A stretch of DNA of 42,207 nucleotides, taken from NCBI RefSeq assembly GCF_000682675.1, contig NZ_AWFA01000019.1:1-42207 (forward strand), given 5' to 3'. This stretch comes from Hyphomonas pacifica (GTDB taxonomy: Bacteria; Pseudomonadota; Alphaproteobacteria; Caulobacterales; Hyphomonadaceae). Both the position numbers and the translations under genes were made by a program. Numbering within the stretch: position 1 is the stretch's first letter; every line of letters begins with the position of its first letter. This document shows, piece after piece, positions 26,592 through 34,140 of the stretch. The notes beneath the pieces are model-generated. The model did not search any database and was not told the origin of the DNA. It worked only from the letters and a program-made list of their open reading frames with translations.

Positions 26592-26619
26592 GTTCTAGGA
26601 TTCTCTATGGTCCTGTCAA
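26592..26619 (-). promoter_or_regulatory. Candidate promoter of sdhCDAB
   Basis: On the minus strand TTGACA (26619-26614) and TAGAAC (26597-26592) are 16 bases apart, which puts the start near 26585 and gives a leader of about 30 bases to the sdhC ATG. The -35 is perfect; the -10 matches four of six. It overlaps the 5' end of the divergent DUF885 gene's leader. Confidence 0.5.
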
Positions 26620-26645
26620 CGCTGCAACGGGCCGGGAGCGACAAT

Positions 26646-28397
26646 ATGAAACTTTTTCTCTGCGCTTTAAGTGTGGCCATAATGGTCCCTTTGGCCGCCG
26701 CGGACCCTCTGGATGAGCTGATTCCGGCCTATGAGGCGCATGTGAAATCTGCCAGTCCTGAAGCAGCTGCAGGCGATCACGACAAAACCCCTCATCAATG
26801 GAGCGACGTCAGCTTGCAGGCGGTTTCCGGCTATGCCGAGGAGGCCCGGGCCCTTCTGGAAAAAGTGCAAAATGCCGAAACAGACCGGGTGATCGACCAG
26901 GCCATCCTCGAAAGACTGCTCCAGTCTGAGCTGATGGACGCCGATTATGACACGGCACGTATCCCGTTTACAGGGGATTGGGGCTTTCAGGCTCAGCCTA
27001 TTTTCGCTGCCATGCGCGAAACCATCACGACTGTGCCGGCAGGACAGGCCTGGATTGACCGTCTGAATGATACGCAGCGCTATTTCGAGCAGAATGTTGC
27101 CAATATGCGGCGCGGCATCGAGACCGGCTGGACCGCCAATGCGGACCCGCTGGGCACGGTGATGGCGCAAATCCGCGAGCAGATCGTGGAGGATCCGGTG
27201 GAAAGCGGCCTCTATGCGCCATTCCTCAGCCTGCCGGATGACATGCCGGAGGCCGACAGGGCGCGCCTGCAGGCGGACGGACTGGTTGCGGTCAGCCATG
27301 CCATTGATGCCTATCGCGAGACGCTGGACTTTCTGGAAACCGAATATGCGCCTGAGGCCCGCGACGGCGCAGGCATTGCCGATCTTCCGGGCGGCCGCGA
27401 TGCCTATGCCGCCGCCGTGGAGCATTACACAGCAGGGGCAGGCTATGATGCCGAAACGATCCATGCGCTGGGCAATGAAGAGGTCCAGCGTATCCGCGCC
27501 GAGATGGAAGCGATCATCGCGGAGATCGGCTATGAAGGCAGCTTCGATGAGTTTCTGACCTATCTGCGCACTGATCCGCAATTCTATGCCGAGACGCCGG
27601 AACAGCTGATGGCGGCTGCCGAGGAGGTGTCTGCCCGCCTGCGTGCCATACTGCCGGACTATTTCAGCCACCTGCCGGAGCTGGATTTCAATGTCGAGCC
27701 GGTGCCGGCCTCGATTGCGCCCGGCTATACGACAGGCCGCTATGTCTCCGGAGAGCCCAAGGAGGGCCGCAAGGGCACATATCTGGTCAATACCTATGCG
27801 CTGGACCAGCGTCCGCTGTATGAGCTGCCATCTCTCTCGGCCCATGAGGCCGTGCCGGGCCATCACCTGCAAATCACGCTGGCGCAGGAAATGACCGACC
27901 AGCCGGAATTCCGGAAGAACTATTATGCCACCGCTTTTGGGGAAGGCTGGGGGCTCTATTCGGAAAGGATTGCCGGGGAGGCGGGCATCTACCGCACACC
28001 GTATGAGCGCTTTGGTGCGCTGTCCTATGAGATGTGGCGCGCCTGCCGTCTGGTCGCCGATACGGGCCTGCATTGGTATGGCTGGAGCCGTGAAGAGGCA
28101 GAGGCCTGCTTTATTGAGAATTCTGCCCTGTCACCGCTCAATATCCAGACCGAGGTGACGCGTTACATTGGCTGGCCGGGGCAGGCGGTTGCCTACAAGG
28201 TGGGCGAGCTGAAGATCCGTGAACTGCGCGCCTATGCCGAAGAAAATCTTGGCCCGAAATTCGACATTCGGGCCTTCCACGATGTCGTGCTGGGCGAAGG
28301 CGCAGTGCCGCTGGACGTGCTCGACTGGCGGGTGAAGACCTGGGTTTCTGGCCAGGTGGAGTCGGCAGAACCTGCTGCGGAGACGTCGCAAGACTGA
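26646..28397 (+). CDS. Secreted DUF885-family metallopeptidase-like protein
   Basis: The 583-residue protein has a signal peptide (MKLFLCALSVAIMVPLAAA) and the DUF885 fold. The key motif is HEAVPGHHLQITLAQE, with H400-E401 and H406-H407, a gluzincin-like zinc site. GEGWGLYSERIAGEAGIY about 60 residues later probably supplies the third ligand. YIGWPGQAVAYKVGELKIRELR and VLGEGAVPLDVL are conserved at the C-terminus. The family is usually called DUF885 and few members have been studied; peptidase activity is inferred. I use the ATG at 26646, preceded by GGGAG, because it begins the signal peptide. It ends directly against the stop of the convergent gene with no spacer. Confidence 0.88.
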   Translation: MKLFLCALSVAIMVPLAAADPLDELIPAYEAHVKSASPEAAAGDHDKTPHQWSDVSLQAVSGYAEEARALLEKVQNAETDRVIDQAILERLLQSELMDADYDTARIPFTGDWGFQAQPIFAAMRETITTVPAGQAWIDRLNDTQRYFEQNVANMRRGIETGWTANADPLGTVMAQIREQIVEDPVESGLYAPFLSLPDDMPEADRARLQADGLVAVSHAIDAYRETLDFLETEYAPEARDGAGIADLPGGRDAYAAAVEHYTAGAGYDAETIHALGNEEVQRIRAEMEAIIAEIGYEGSFDEFLTYLRTDPQFYAETPEQLMAAAEEVSARLRAILPDYFSHLPELDFNVEPVPASIAPGYTTGRYVSGEPKEGRKGTYLVNTYALDQRPLYELPSLSAHEAVPGHHLQITLAQEMTDQPEFRKNYYATAFGEGWGLYSERIAGEAGIYRTPYERFGALSYEMWRACRLVADTGLHWYGWSREEAEACFIENSALSPLNIQTEVTRYIGWPGQAVAYKVGELKIRELRAYAEENLGPKFDIRAFHDVVLGEGAVPLDVLDWRVKTWVSGQVESAEPAAETSQD

Positions 28398-29252
28398 TCA
28401 GTCCACCGTCACCGGCAGTTTCAGATACACTTTGCCATTATCCTCTTCCGGGGGCAGGGCCCCAGCGCGGATATTCACCTGCAGCGAAGGCAGAATCAGG
28501 CGCGGAGCTGAGAGAGTCTGATCACGCCTTGTCCGCATGGCAACAAAGTCCTCCTCGGTCACGCCATCATGCACGTGGATATTGCCTGCGCGCTCGTCCG
28601 CGACGCTGGTTTCCCATTCATAGGTTTCGCGCCCGTCCGGTAGATAGTCATGCCCCACAAAGATGCGGGTCTCTGGCGGCAGGGACAGGATCTTGCGGAT
28701 GGACCGGTAAAGCGTTGCCGCATCACCGCCCGGAAAGTCGGCGCGGGCGGTGCCATAGTCTGGCATGAACAACGTATCGCCGACAAAGGCTGCATCACCG
28801 ATCAAATAGGTGAGGCAGGCGGGCGTATGGCCTGGCGTATGGATCACGCGCGCCTCTATATTGCCGATCTGGAATATGTCACCTTCCTGGAACAGACGGT
28901 CAAACACATGACCATCCGGGATCAGATCATCTGCGTTAAACATGGGTTTGAACTGGCGCTGTACATCCACAATGTGCGCGCCGATGCCATATGCCGCGCC
29001 AGTCTGCTTGCGGATATAGTCTGCCGCAGACAGGTGGTCTGCATGGGCATGCGTGTCCAGCACCCATTCAACGGTGAGCCCGGCGGCTGTCGCAGCGTCG
29101 AGAACCTTGTCAGCGGAGGCGCTAGAAAGTTTGCCACTGTTCGGTTCGAAATCCAACACAGGGTCAATGATCGCAGCCTGCTTCGTCCCCGGATCAGAGA
29201 TCAGATAGGTCACTGTCGAGGTGTCGGGATCAAAATAGGCATGGATGTCCAT
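28398..29252 (-). CDS. Persulfide-dioxygenase-like MBL-fold enzyme (ETHE1/Blh type)
   Basis: The 284-residue metallo-beta-lactamase-fold protein carries THAHADHLSAADYIRKQTG (HxHxDH), HTPGHTPACLTYLIGD and FVGHDYLPDGRE. NIHVHDGVTEEDFVAMR and LILPSLQVNIRAGALPPEE close it. This pattern matches the MBL domain of Blh/ETHE1-like persulfide dioxygenases, which oxidise glutathione persulfide to sulfite with a single iron. I chose the ATG at 29252 because AAGGAG precedes it; an upstream start would run into the arsR gene. It is divergent from the regulator-rhodanese-exporter set with only 29 bases between start codons, so the same operator probably controls both sides. Confidence 0.87.
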   Translation of the reverse strand: MDIHAYFDPDTSTVTYLISDPGTKQAAIIDPVLDFEPNSGKLSSASADKVLDAATAAGLTVEWVLDTHAHADHLSAADYIRKQTGAAYGIGAHIVDVQRQFKPMFNADDLIPDGHVFDRLFQEGDIFQIGNIEARVIHTPGHTPACLTYLIGDAAFVGDTLFMPDYGTARADFPGGDAATLYRSIRKILSLPPETRIFVGHDYLPDGRETYEWETSVADERAGNIHVHDGVTEEDFVAMRTRRDQTLSAPRLILPSLQVNIRAGALPPEEDNGKVYLKLPVTVD

Positions 29253-29269
29253 GGGGGGCTCCTTGTCCG

Positions 29270-29275
29270 TATATT
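29270..29275 (+). promoter_or_regulatory. Possible -10 element of a leaderless arsR transcript
   Basis: TATATT at 29270-29275 lies seven bases before the arsR-type ATG (29282), and no ribosome site precedes that ATG. If it is the -10 box, transcription would start at the initiation codon. No good -35 is seen. The 29-base divergent gap must also hold the operator, or the operator lies within the flanking coding sequence. Confidence 0.25.
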
Positions 29276-29281
29276 TGCCCC

Positions 29282-29602
29282 ATGGAACAGACACAGATCA
29301 GCCCGGAGGTCATGGCCCGGAATGCGGGCGCAGCCGCAGACCTGTTGCGGGCATTGGCGAATGAGCACCGCCTTATGGTGCTCTGCCAACTCGCTGCCGG
29401 TGAGCGCAATGTGACCCAGCTTTGTGAGGCGTGCCCGGTTTCCCAATCGGCCTTGTCACAGCATCTGGCCAAACTGCGCGCGCAAGGCCTCGTCCGGACG
29501 CGCCGGGAAGGGCAGACCATCTGGTATGCCATTGCCGATCCGTCGGCGGCCAGGATCATCCGGACACTGGCGGAAATCTTTTGTCCGGAGGCTTTGACAT
29601 GA
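29282..29602 (+). CDS. ArsR-family regulator, BigR/SqrR-like sulfide sensor
   Basis: The 106-residue winged-helix protein has AADLLRALANEHRLMVLCQLAAGE, the recognition helix VSQSALSQHLAKLRAQGLV and the wing RREGQTIWYAI. Cys 35 and Cys 101 sit where BigR and SqrR carry the cysteine pair that forms a tetrasulfide bridge and releases DNA when persulfides accumulate. Two more cysteines, C48 and C51, lie just before the recognition helix, where metal-sensing ArsR proteins place their ligands. Genome context (rhodanese, TauE exporter, divergent persulfide-dioxygenase-like gene) supports sulfur sensing. The stop overlaps the rhodanese ATG. Confidence 0.87.
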   Translation: MEQTQISPEVMARNAGAAADLLRALANEHRLMVLCQLAAGERNVTQLCEACPVSQSALSQHLAKLRAQGLVRTRREGQTIWYAIADPSAARIIRTLAEIFCPEALT

Positions 29603-30012
29603 GTACTTTGAAACCCCTCAGCCCGGCAGAAGTCTCCCGCCGCCTGGCCAAGGGAAGAGTTACCCTGGTCGATGTGCGCGAGCCCCATGAATATGCGCGC
29701 GAGCATATTGCGGGAGCTGTCTCATTGCCCTTGTCGAGAGTGCGGCGCGGAAATCAGAAAATGCCAGCTGGCCAGGCCATCGTCTTTCATTGCAAATCGG
29801 GCATGCGGACGAAGATGCATTGTGATGCGCTGGCGGCGCAGGCAGAAGGCAAGGCCTATGTGCTGGAAGGTGGCCTTTTGGCCTGGAAACAGGCGGGCTT
29901 ACCGGTTGAGCATGCACAGGGGACAGAGCTGTCGCTGCGACCCTTCCTGTTTGCTGGCGGTGCGGCCATGGCGCTTCTCGTCCTGATCAGCCTGCTGACA
30001 AGAGGCTGGTAA
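29599..30012 (+). CDS. Membrane-anchored rhodanese-domain protein
   Basis: The 137-residue protein is a single rhodanese domain with VTLVDVREPHEYAREHI and the active-site loop HCKSGMRT (Cys 65), then GGLLAWKQAGLPV. A C-terminal membrane helix occupies about residues 115-133 (PFLFAGGAAMALLVLISLL). Rhodaneses carry sulfane sulfur as a cysteine persulfide. The anchor would place this one at the inner face of the membrane, beside the exporter encoded next. The start ATG overlaps the regulator stop (ATGA at 29599-29602); a longer in-frame reading upstream lies inside arsR. Confidence 0.9.
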   Translation: MSTLKPLSPAEVSRRLAKGRVTLVDVREPHEYAREHIAGAVSLPLSRVRRGNQKMPAGQAIVFHCKSGMRTKMHCDALAAQAEGKAYVLEGGLLAWKQAGLPVEHAQGTELSLRPFLFAGGAAMALLVLISLLTRGW

Positions 30013-30016
30013 GCGA

Positions 30017-30808
30017 ATGTTTGGGCTCGATTCGACAACGCTCGCGTTGGCGCTGGCCAGTGGCGCGCTGGTGGGATTGTTCCTGTCTGCCTTTGGTGGT
30101 GGGGGCTCTGTACTGGCGGCGCCGTTGCTGGTCTATGTTGTCGGCGTTAAGGACCCGCATGTGGCGATTGGCACATCCGCTGCGTCGGTTGCGGCGACCG
30201 CTCTGATCAGCTTGATCGGCCATGCCCGCGCGCGCAATGTGAAATGGCCATGTGCATCCGTTTTCGCTCTGTCGGGCCTCGCCGGATCGCTGGCCGGGTC
30301 ATCGGTCGCAAAGCTGGTCGACGGGCAGGCGCTGCTGCTGGCCTTTGCCTTTGCAATGGCGGCGATTGCGCTCTCCATGTTTCGCCAGCGGGAGTTTGCA
30401 GGCAATCCGGATGTGCATCTGACGCCGGCCTTCATGATGCGTCTTGTGCCGCTCGGCTTGCTCGTCGGCTTCGCGGCGGGATTCTTCGGGATTGGTGGCG
30501 GCTTCCTGATCGTGCCGGGCCTGCTTTATGCGACCGGCATGACGATTGGCGCAGCGATGGCCTCCTCGCTCGTTTCGGTGACGATTTTTGGTGCGGCGAC
30601 TTCGGCGAACTATGCCCTCAGCGGCTATATTGATCTGCACTTGGCGGCCATTCTGGTGATTGGGGGATTACTTGGCGGTCTGATCGGGCATCAGCTCGCC
30701 AGATACCTCGCCAGCCGCGCTCTGCTCGCCCGTCGTGTGTTTGCTGCTTTCATTCTGGTCGTGGCTGCCTATGTGGCGATACAGGCCGGGTTGGCGCTTG
30801 CCGCCTGA
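30017..30808 (+). CDS. TauE/SafE-family sulfite/sulfonate exporter
   Basis: The 263-residue protein has about eight membrane helices with the two-fold repeat of the family: LVGLFLSAFGGGGSVLAAPLL in the first half and LVGFAAGFFGIGGGFLIVPGL in the second. Family members export sulfite, sulfoacetate or related anions, and a TauE-like protein in BigR operons is linked to sulfite release. It begins four bases after the rhodanese stop. With the persulfide-dioxygenase-like enzyme producing sulfite, export is the natural last step; the substrate is inferred. Confidence 0.88.
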   Translation: MFGLDSTTLALALASGALVGLFLSAFGGGGSVLAAPLLVYVVGVKDPHVAIGTSAASVAATALISLIGHARARNVKWPCASVFALSGLAGSLAGSSVAKLVDGQALLLAFAFAMAAIALSMFRQREFAGNPDVHLTPAFMMRLVPLGLLVGFAAGFFGIGGGFLIVPGLLYATGMTIGAAMASSLVSVTIFGAATSANYALSGYIDLHLAAILVIGGLLGGLIGHQLARYLASRALLARRVFAAFILVVAAYVAIQAGLALAA

Positions 30809-30853
30809 GCTGGAAGCGGCCTAGACGAGGCGGTTACGACCATATGAGGCGGC

Positions 30854-31570
30854 ATGAAACTCACCATTATTGAAACAGGCCTTTTGCCTGAAGCCATCCG
30901 GCATGACTTTGAAGACTATCCGGCGATGTTCCGTCGTCTCATCGGCGCGGCAGATCCGGACCTGCAATATGAGACAGTTTCGGTCATCAAGGGGCGGGCG
31001 CTGCCCGATCCGTCCAGGCTGGATGCTGTCCTGATCACCGGCTCTCCGGCCGGCGTGTATGACAGTGATCCATGGATTGCGCCGCTGATGCAGTTCATTC
31101 GCGAGGCGGCCGGGGCAGGCGTGCCGCAGGTCGGCATCTGTTTCGGGCATCAGGTAATGGCCGAGGCGCTTGGCGGCAAAGTGATCAAGTCTCCGAAAGG
31201 CTGGGGCATTGGCCGCCATACTTATGAGATGAAGGCCTGCCCGGACTGGATCGGAGAGGCCTGCCCGGCAACCATTTCCGTACCGGTCAGCCATCAGGAC
31301 CAGGTCGTGGCCTTGCCGCCCGGTGCCGGCGTGCTGGCCGCGTCAGAGTTCACGCCCTATGCGGCGATTGATTATGGCGCTGTGCCGGCCATGTCTTTCC
31401 AGTGCCATCCGGAATTCAACGAAGCCTACTCGGCCGCGCTTTACACCGCGCGCAAGGGGCGACCGCTGGCGGAAGAGGCCGTTGCACTGGCGATTGAGGG
31501 GCTGAAAGCGCCCTTGGATAATCAGAGGCTGGGCCGCTGGATTGCCCACTTTGTGACCCGCCGGGGCTGA
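30854..31570 (+). CDS. Class I glutamine amidotransferase-like protein
   Basis: The 238-residue protein has a complete class I amidotransferase triad: PQVGICFGHQVMAEALGG with the nucleophile cysteine, and MSFQCHPEF with the His and Glu. ITGSPAGVYDSDPWI is the oxyanion-side strand. It belongs to the stand-alone GMP-synthase-like group (COG0518); no synthetase domain or partner gene is adjacent. Related proteins act on gamma-glutamyl compounds, so a hydrolase role is possible. No signal peptide. The start lies 45 bases after the exporter gene, so it may be co-transcribed. Confidence 0.82.
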   Translation: MKLTIIETGLLPEAIRHDFEDYPAMFRRLIGAADPDLQYETVSVIKGRALPDPSRLDAVLITGSPAGVYDSDPWIAPLMQFIREAAGAGVPQVGICFGHQVMAEALGGKVIKSPKGWGIGRHTYEMKACPDWIGEACPATISVPVSHQDQVVALPPGAGVLAASEFTPYAAIDYGAVPAMSFQCHPEFNEAYSAALYTARKGRPLAEEAVALAIEGLKAPLDNQRLGRWIAHFVTRRG

Positions 31571-31740
31571 ACCTGCTCAATACGTGAAGTCCGGTGAGGG
31601 CTTTGTTTACCAAGTCGCGCGGCGCTGCCCGCGTTTGCCTGCGCTATGCTATTTCGCCTGTGGCGCGAAACCTGCATACTCATCGCTGAATTGACACATC
31701 CGTGCTGTAGGGACGCACATAGCCTGGAGACGTAACGCTC

Positions 31741-33258
31741 ATGATGCCTAAACCGCTCGTAAATATTGCCCCGAACACATTGGAGTTCGAGATCCTTCCG
31801 CTGGTGAAGCCGACTGGTTTCCGCGAATATGACGCCCGTTGGTGGTTCAACGGCATCGGCAAGGAGAAAGCCCCCGAACTCAACCTGACCGGGGTGCAGG
31901 CATTAGGTCTGGGCATGGCGACCCTGTTCCACGAACTGGGGGTGGAACCGAAAGTTGTGACCGGACATGACTATCGCTCGATCAGCCAGCCGATCAAGAA
32001 CGCGCTGATCCTGGGGCTTACACAGGGTGGCTGCGAGGTTCTGGACGTCGGCCTCGCCCTCTCGCCCATGGTCTATTGGAGCCAGTTCGAGCTGGACGTG
32101 CCATGCTGCGCCATGGTGACGGCCAGCCATAATGAGAATGGCTGGACCGGCGTGAAGATGGGCGCGAACCGTCCGCTGACTTTCGGGCCGGATGAAATGG
32201 GCCGCCTGAAAGAGATCGTCATGGGCGGAGACTTCCAGCCTCGTGCTGGCGGCGCGCATCACCGTGTGGACGGCATGCGCGAGAGATATATCGCAGCTGT
32301 CGTAGGCGACACAAAGCTCAGCCGCCCGCTGAAAGTCATCGCCGCGTGCGGCAACGGCACGGCAGGGGCCTTTGCACCGGATGCGCTGCGCGCAATGGGC
32401 GCAGACGTTATCGAGATGGATTGCAATCTCGATATGACCTTCCCGAAATACAATCCGAACCCGGAAGACTCTGAAATGCTGCACGCCATGGCCGCCATGG
32501 TGAGGGAAACCGGCGCAGATGTGGCCCTCGGTTTTGATGGGGATGGCGACCGGTGCGGTGTGGTGGACAATACGGGTGAGGAGATCTTCGCCGACAAGAT
32601 CGGCTTGATGCTGGCGCGCGATCTGTCGAAACTGCATCCGAATGCGACCTTTGTGGTCGATGTGAAATCCACCGGCCTCTACAAGACCGATCCCGTGCTG
32701 AAGGAAAATGGCGCGACGGTTGATTACTACAAGACCGGCCACTCCTACATCAAACGCCGCACGACAGAGCTCGGCGCGCTGGCAGGTTTTGAAAAGTCCG
32801 GCCACTTCTTTTTCCGTGAGCCAATCGGTCTTGGTTATGATGACGGCCTGGTTGCCGCTAAGGCCGTACTGGAAATGCTGGACCGCAATCCGGACAAGAC
32901 CATGGCGGACATCAAGTCAGAACTTGGCGTGGCCTATACCTCTCTCACCATGTCTCCGCATTGTGATGACGAGACCAAATACGGCATCATTGACAAGATG
33001 GTCGCGGAATATGAGGGCCTGAACGGCACGGAAATCCTTGGCCGGAAAATTGTCGATGTGAACACGGTCAACGGTGCCCGTGTGACGCTGGAGGATGGGT
33101 CCTGGGTGCTGGTTCGCGCTTCGTCCAACAAGCCGGAACTGGTCGTTGTGGTCGAATCCATGACCAGCGAGGATGACATGCGGAATCTCTTCCACAAGGA
33201 AGTGAAGCCGCGCCTCGGCAAGCATCCGGAAGTCGGCGCCTACAATCAGGAAATTTGA
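31741..33258 (+). CDS. Phosphomannomutase/phosphoglucomutase
   Basis: The 505-residue alpha-D-phosphohexomutase has the phosphoserine loop VTASHNENGWTGVKMG, the metal loop LGFDGDGDRCGVVD, the sugar-binding GFEKSGHFFF and the phosphate-binding RASSNKPELVVVVES. In place of the common TASHNP it has TASHNEN, seen in a subgroup of these enzymes. It converts mannose-6-P or glucose-6-P to the 1-phosphates for sugar nucleotides. Together with the UDP-glucose dehydrogenase nearby this supports polysaccharide synthesis. It begins with two ATGs; TGGAG lies upstream. Confidence 0.92.
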   Translation: MMPKPLVNIAPNTLEFEILPLVKPTGFREYDARWWFNGIGKEKAPELNLTGVQALGLGMATLFHELGVEPKVVTGHDYRSISQPIKNALILGLTQGGCEVLDVGLALSPMVYWSQFELDVPCCAMVTASHNENGWTGVKMGANRPLTFGPDEMGRLKEIVMGGDFQPRAGGAHHRVDGMRERYIAAVVGDTKLSRPLKVIAACGNGTAGAFAPDALRAMGADVIEMDCNLDMTFPKYNPNPEDSEMLHAMAAMVRETGADVALGFDGDGDRCGVVDNTGEEIFADKIGLMLARDLSKLHPNATFVVDVKSTGLYKTDPVLKENGATVDYYKTGHSYIKRRTTELGALAGFEKSGHFFFREPIGLGYDDGLVAAKAVLEMLDRNPDKTMADIKSELGVAYTSLTMSPHCDDETKYGIIDKMVAEYEGLNGTEILGRKIVDVNTVNGARVTLEDGSWVLVRASSNKPELVVVVESMTSEDDMRNLFHKEVKPRLGKHPEVGAYNQEI

Positions 33259-33315
33259 TTGCAGTCAGACCGGGGTTTGACATGTCCTGCTGCCTGAAGG
33301 CAGCGGGCACAGTCC

Positions 33316-33933
33316 TCAGGCCATATCGGCGGCGGCTGCGTCATCCATTTGGGTGGCGCGGGTCCAGGCCTGGCGCGGGGCCAGACGCTCCCAATAGGCT
33401 TTCAGCACGTCATGCTCGGGCAGGGTGCCGAATTGCAGGCCCCAGCCGACCTGCGCGCCGACATAGACATCGGCTGCGGTAAAATTCTCCCCGCAGACAT
33501 AGGGTGTGCCGGACAGCGCGCGGATGAGGGTATGATAGGTGTCATCAAAGTCGCCATAGCCAGCCATGCGCTTTTGTTCCGGCGTGACCTGAAAGCCCAG
33601 CGAGCGGTTTATGATCGCGCTCTCCAGCGGGCCGGAGGCAAAAAACAGCCAGCGATAGTAATCCGCCCGCTGATCCCTTGGCGGCGCAAGGCCTGTCTCC
33701 GGAAAGGCATCTGCCATATAGGCGCAGATGGCGGCGCATTCGGTGACCGTTTTGCCTTTGTGCACGATAGCGGGTACCTTCCCCATCGGGTTGATGGCCA
33801 GATAGTCCGCGCCCTTCATTGTGCCATCATAGGTCAGCAGCACCGTGTCATATTCGGCGCCCACTTCCTCCAGCATCCAGCGAATAATGCGACCGCGGGA
33901 TTGCGGGTTTGTATAAAAAGTAAGATCTGCCAT
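33316..33933 (-). CDS. Glutathione S-transferase family protein
   Basis: The 205-residue protein has the thioredoxin-like N-terminal domain (LTFYTNPQSRGRIIRWMLEEVG, then INPMGKVPAIVHKGKTVTECAAICAYM, where P-A-I/V and the E-x-A motif bind glutathione). A helical C-terminal domain ends with YWERLAPRQAW. The Ser/Arg pair after NPQ is the expected catalytic region. I use the ATG at 33933, preceded by GGAGGGG; four more residues upstream are possible. The gene is isolated and opposite to its neighbours. Substrate unknown. Confidence 0.9.
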   Translation of the reverse strand: MADLTFYTNPQSRGRIIRWMLEEVGAEYDTVLLTYDGTMKGADYLAINPMGKVPAIVHKGKTVTECAAICAYMADAFPETGLAPPRDQRADYYRWLFFASGPLESAIINRSLGFQVTPEQKRMAGYGDFDDTYHTLIRALSGTPYVCGENFTAADVYVGAQVGWGLQFGTLPEHDVLKAYWERLAPRQAWTRATQMDDAAAADMA

Positions 33934-34096
33934 GCGCCCCTCCATTGTTCACGATTTGATCTAGTCTTTGCGCTGCTTCGCGTCAATCCTTGGTACGGTT
34001 CCGGAAAGCCTGGTCATATGGTATTGCGTGACGATAATGTGTTTCTCACTGTGCCAGCGCATGCAGCCTCTTGACCTGTTGGCACAAAAATCGCAC

Positions 34097-34134
34097 CCCT
34101 CGCCGCAACCCCTATTGTTTGTTTGTGGTGAGGG
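34097..34134 (+). promoter_or_regulatory. Hairpin that could mask the ribosome site of the UDP-glucose dehydrogenase gene
   Basis: CCCTCGCC (34097-34104) pairs with GGTGAGGG (34127-34134), one G-T pair, enclosing a T-rich loop. GAGGG in the second arm is the likely ribosome site for the ATG at 34141. If it forms in the mRNA it would hinder initiation. No known riboswitch class is recognised. Confidence 0.35.
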
Positions 34135-34140
34135 ATTTCC

